Shown here one piece after another: positions 63,601 through 64,000 of a stretch of DNA of 64,000 nucleotides. The position numbers and the translations under genes are program-made. Source of the DNA: Phymorhynchus buccinoides (lineage: Eukaryota > Mollusca > Gastropoda > Neogastropoda > Raphitomidae); NCBI GenBank assembly GCA_017654935.2, contig CM065693.1:18550367-18614366 (forward strand). The letters are read 5' to 3'. Within the stretch, counting starts at the first letter, position 1; every line of letters begins with the position of its first letter. Under the pieces are notes generated by a model. That model searched no databases. It was given only the letters and a program-made list of their open reading frames with translations, and was not told the origin of the DNA.

Positions 63601-64000
63601 CTTATAGGACTGAACAAGGGCCTCCCCCCCCCCATCCCACATACTTGTTGTTTCTTCCCCGTCTTCCTCCACTACCTTGTCACAGAAGCACTACTACACC
63701 ACCCACAGACTGGTGCGCACGCGAGCAATCTACAATACGCAGCTCCTATCTCCCCCTTCAGTACAGCACAGAAACATGCCAAGAAACTACAGTCCACGCA
63801 CTTCTTTCCACCGAGGACTACGCGGCTACACCATGCACACACCACAAACACCGCAAAAACGCACTACACACCAACGCATTCATCCCAGGGTATAATAATA
63901 AAGTAAGGGTGAGCCAGCCCTGAGCAATGACAAGACGACCAGAAAGATTGACTGACGTAACGCAAGCCACTGGCTGCTAACTCTGGTTTTTTTTTCCCCG
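60601..64000. other. Unassigned right end of the window
   Basis: No exon, LINE, SINE or MITE of the families above is recognisable. ORFs of up to about 106 aa (62286-62606, 63645-63923) have no motif and no splice or start context. A poly-C run lies at 63626. Confidence 0.5.

Noticed and set aside
62286..63923. Possible small genes at the right end
   Set aside because: Short ORFs with no motif, no repeat family and no splice or start context.

Overview
This is an animal nuclear genome window, from an invertebrate and most likely a lophotrochozoan such as a marine mollusc. That reading rests on the MEK protein (closest by eye to the Drosophila and vertebrate MEK1/2 pattern), on GT-AG introns at vertebrate-like positions, and on dense SINE/MITE/microsatellite content. 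The exact taxon is inference. There are no operons, CRISPR arrays or bacterial features.

The window holds one confident host gene. It is a complete MAP kinase kinase of the MEK1/2 (MAP2K1/Dsor1) type on the + strand, with 11 coding exons from ATG 2926 to TGA 42766-42768. All splice phases agree and the 1,200-nt CDS encodes 399 aa. Exon 1 (65 nt) is very short; I identified it from its N-terminal docking motif, its GT donor and a phase-2 match to exon 2. Introns range from about 0.75 to 11.9 kb.

Almost everything else is repetitive DNA, much of it nested. 1-2.4 kb: a hairpin element, microsatellites and two non-LTR retrotransposon fragments. 3-14.9 kb (intron 1): a TIR element with ~180-bp periodic motifs, tandem AGGTCA-rich repeats, an inverted-repeat element, a LINE 3' end, a stack of nested MITEs, and a hAT-type MITE with a perfect 8-bp target duplication just 32 bp before exon 2. 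15-31 kb (introns 2-5): a 50-bp minisatellite, TTAA-type and TA-type MITEs, SINEs and a GAT minisatellite. 31.3-32.7 kb (intron 6): five extra tandem copies of the activation-loop half of exon 6, followed by a 55-bp satellite. 37.2-41.2 kb (intron 10): a 3.8-kb DNA transposon with ~300-bp TIRs, inserted in a hAT-type MITE. It carries a broken minus-strand gene with an XPG-type nuclease domain and a cysteine-rich tail and is probably of the Academ superfamily. 42.8-64 kb: the MEK 3' flank, with further SINEs and MITEs and no second recognisable gene; 60.6-64 kb holds nothing I can identify.

The strongest leads are the duplicated activation-loop exon fragment with its hairpin satellite, the nested Academ-like element, the two unrelated hairpin MITEs that both carry telomere-like CCCTAA repeats in their loops, and the periodic TIR element of intron 1.
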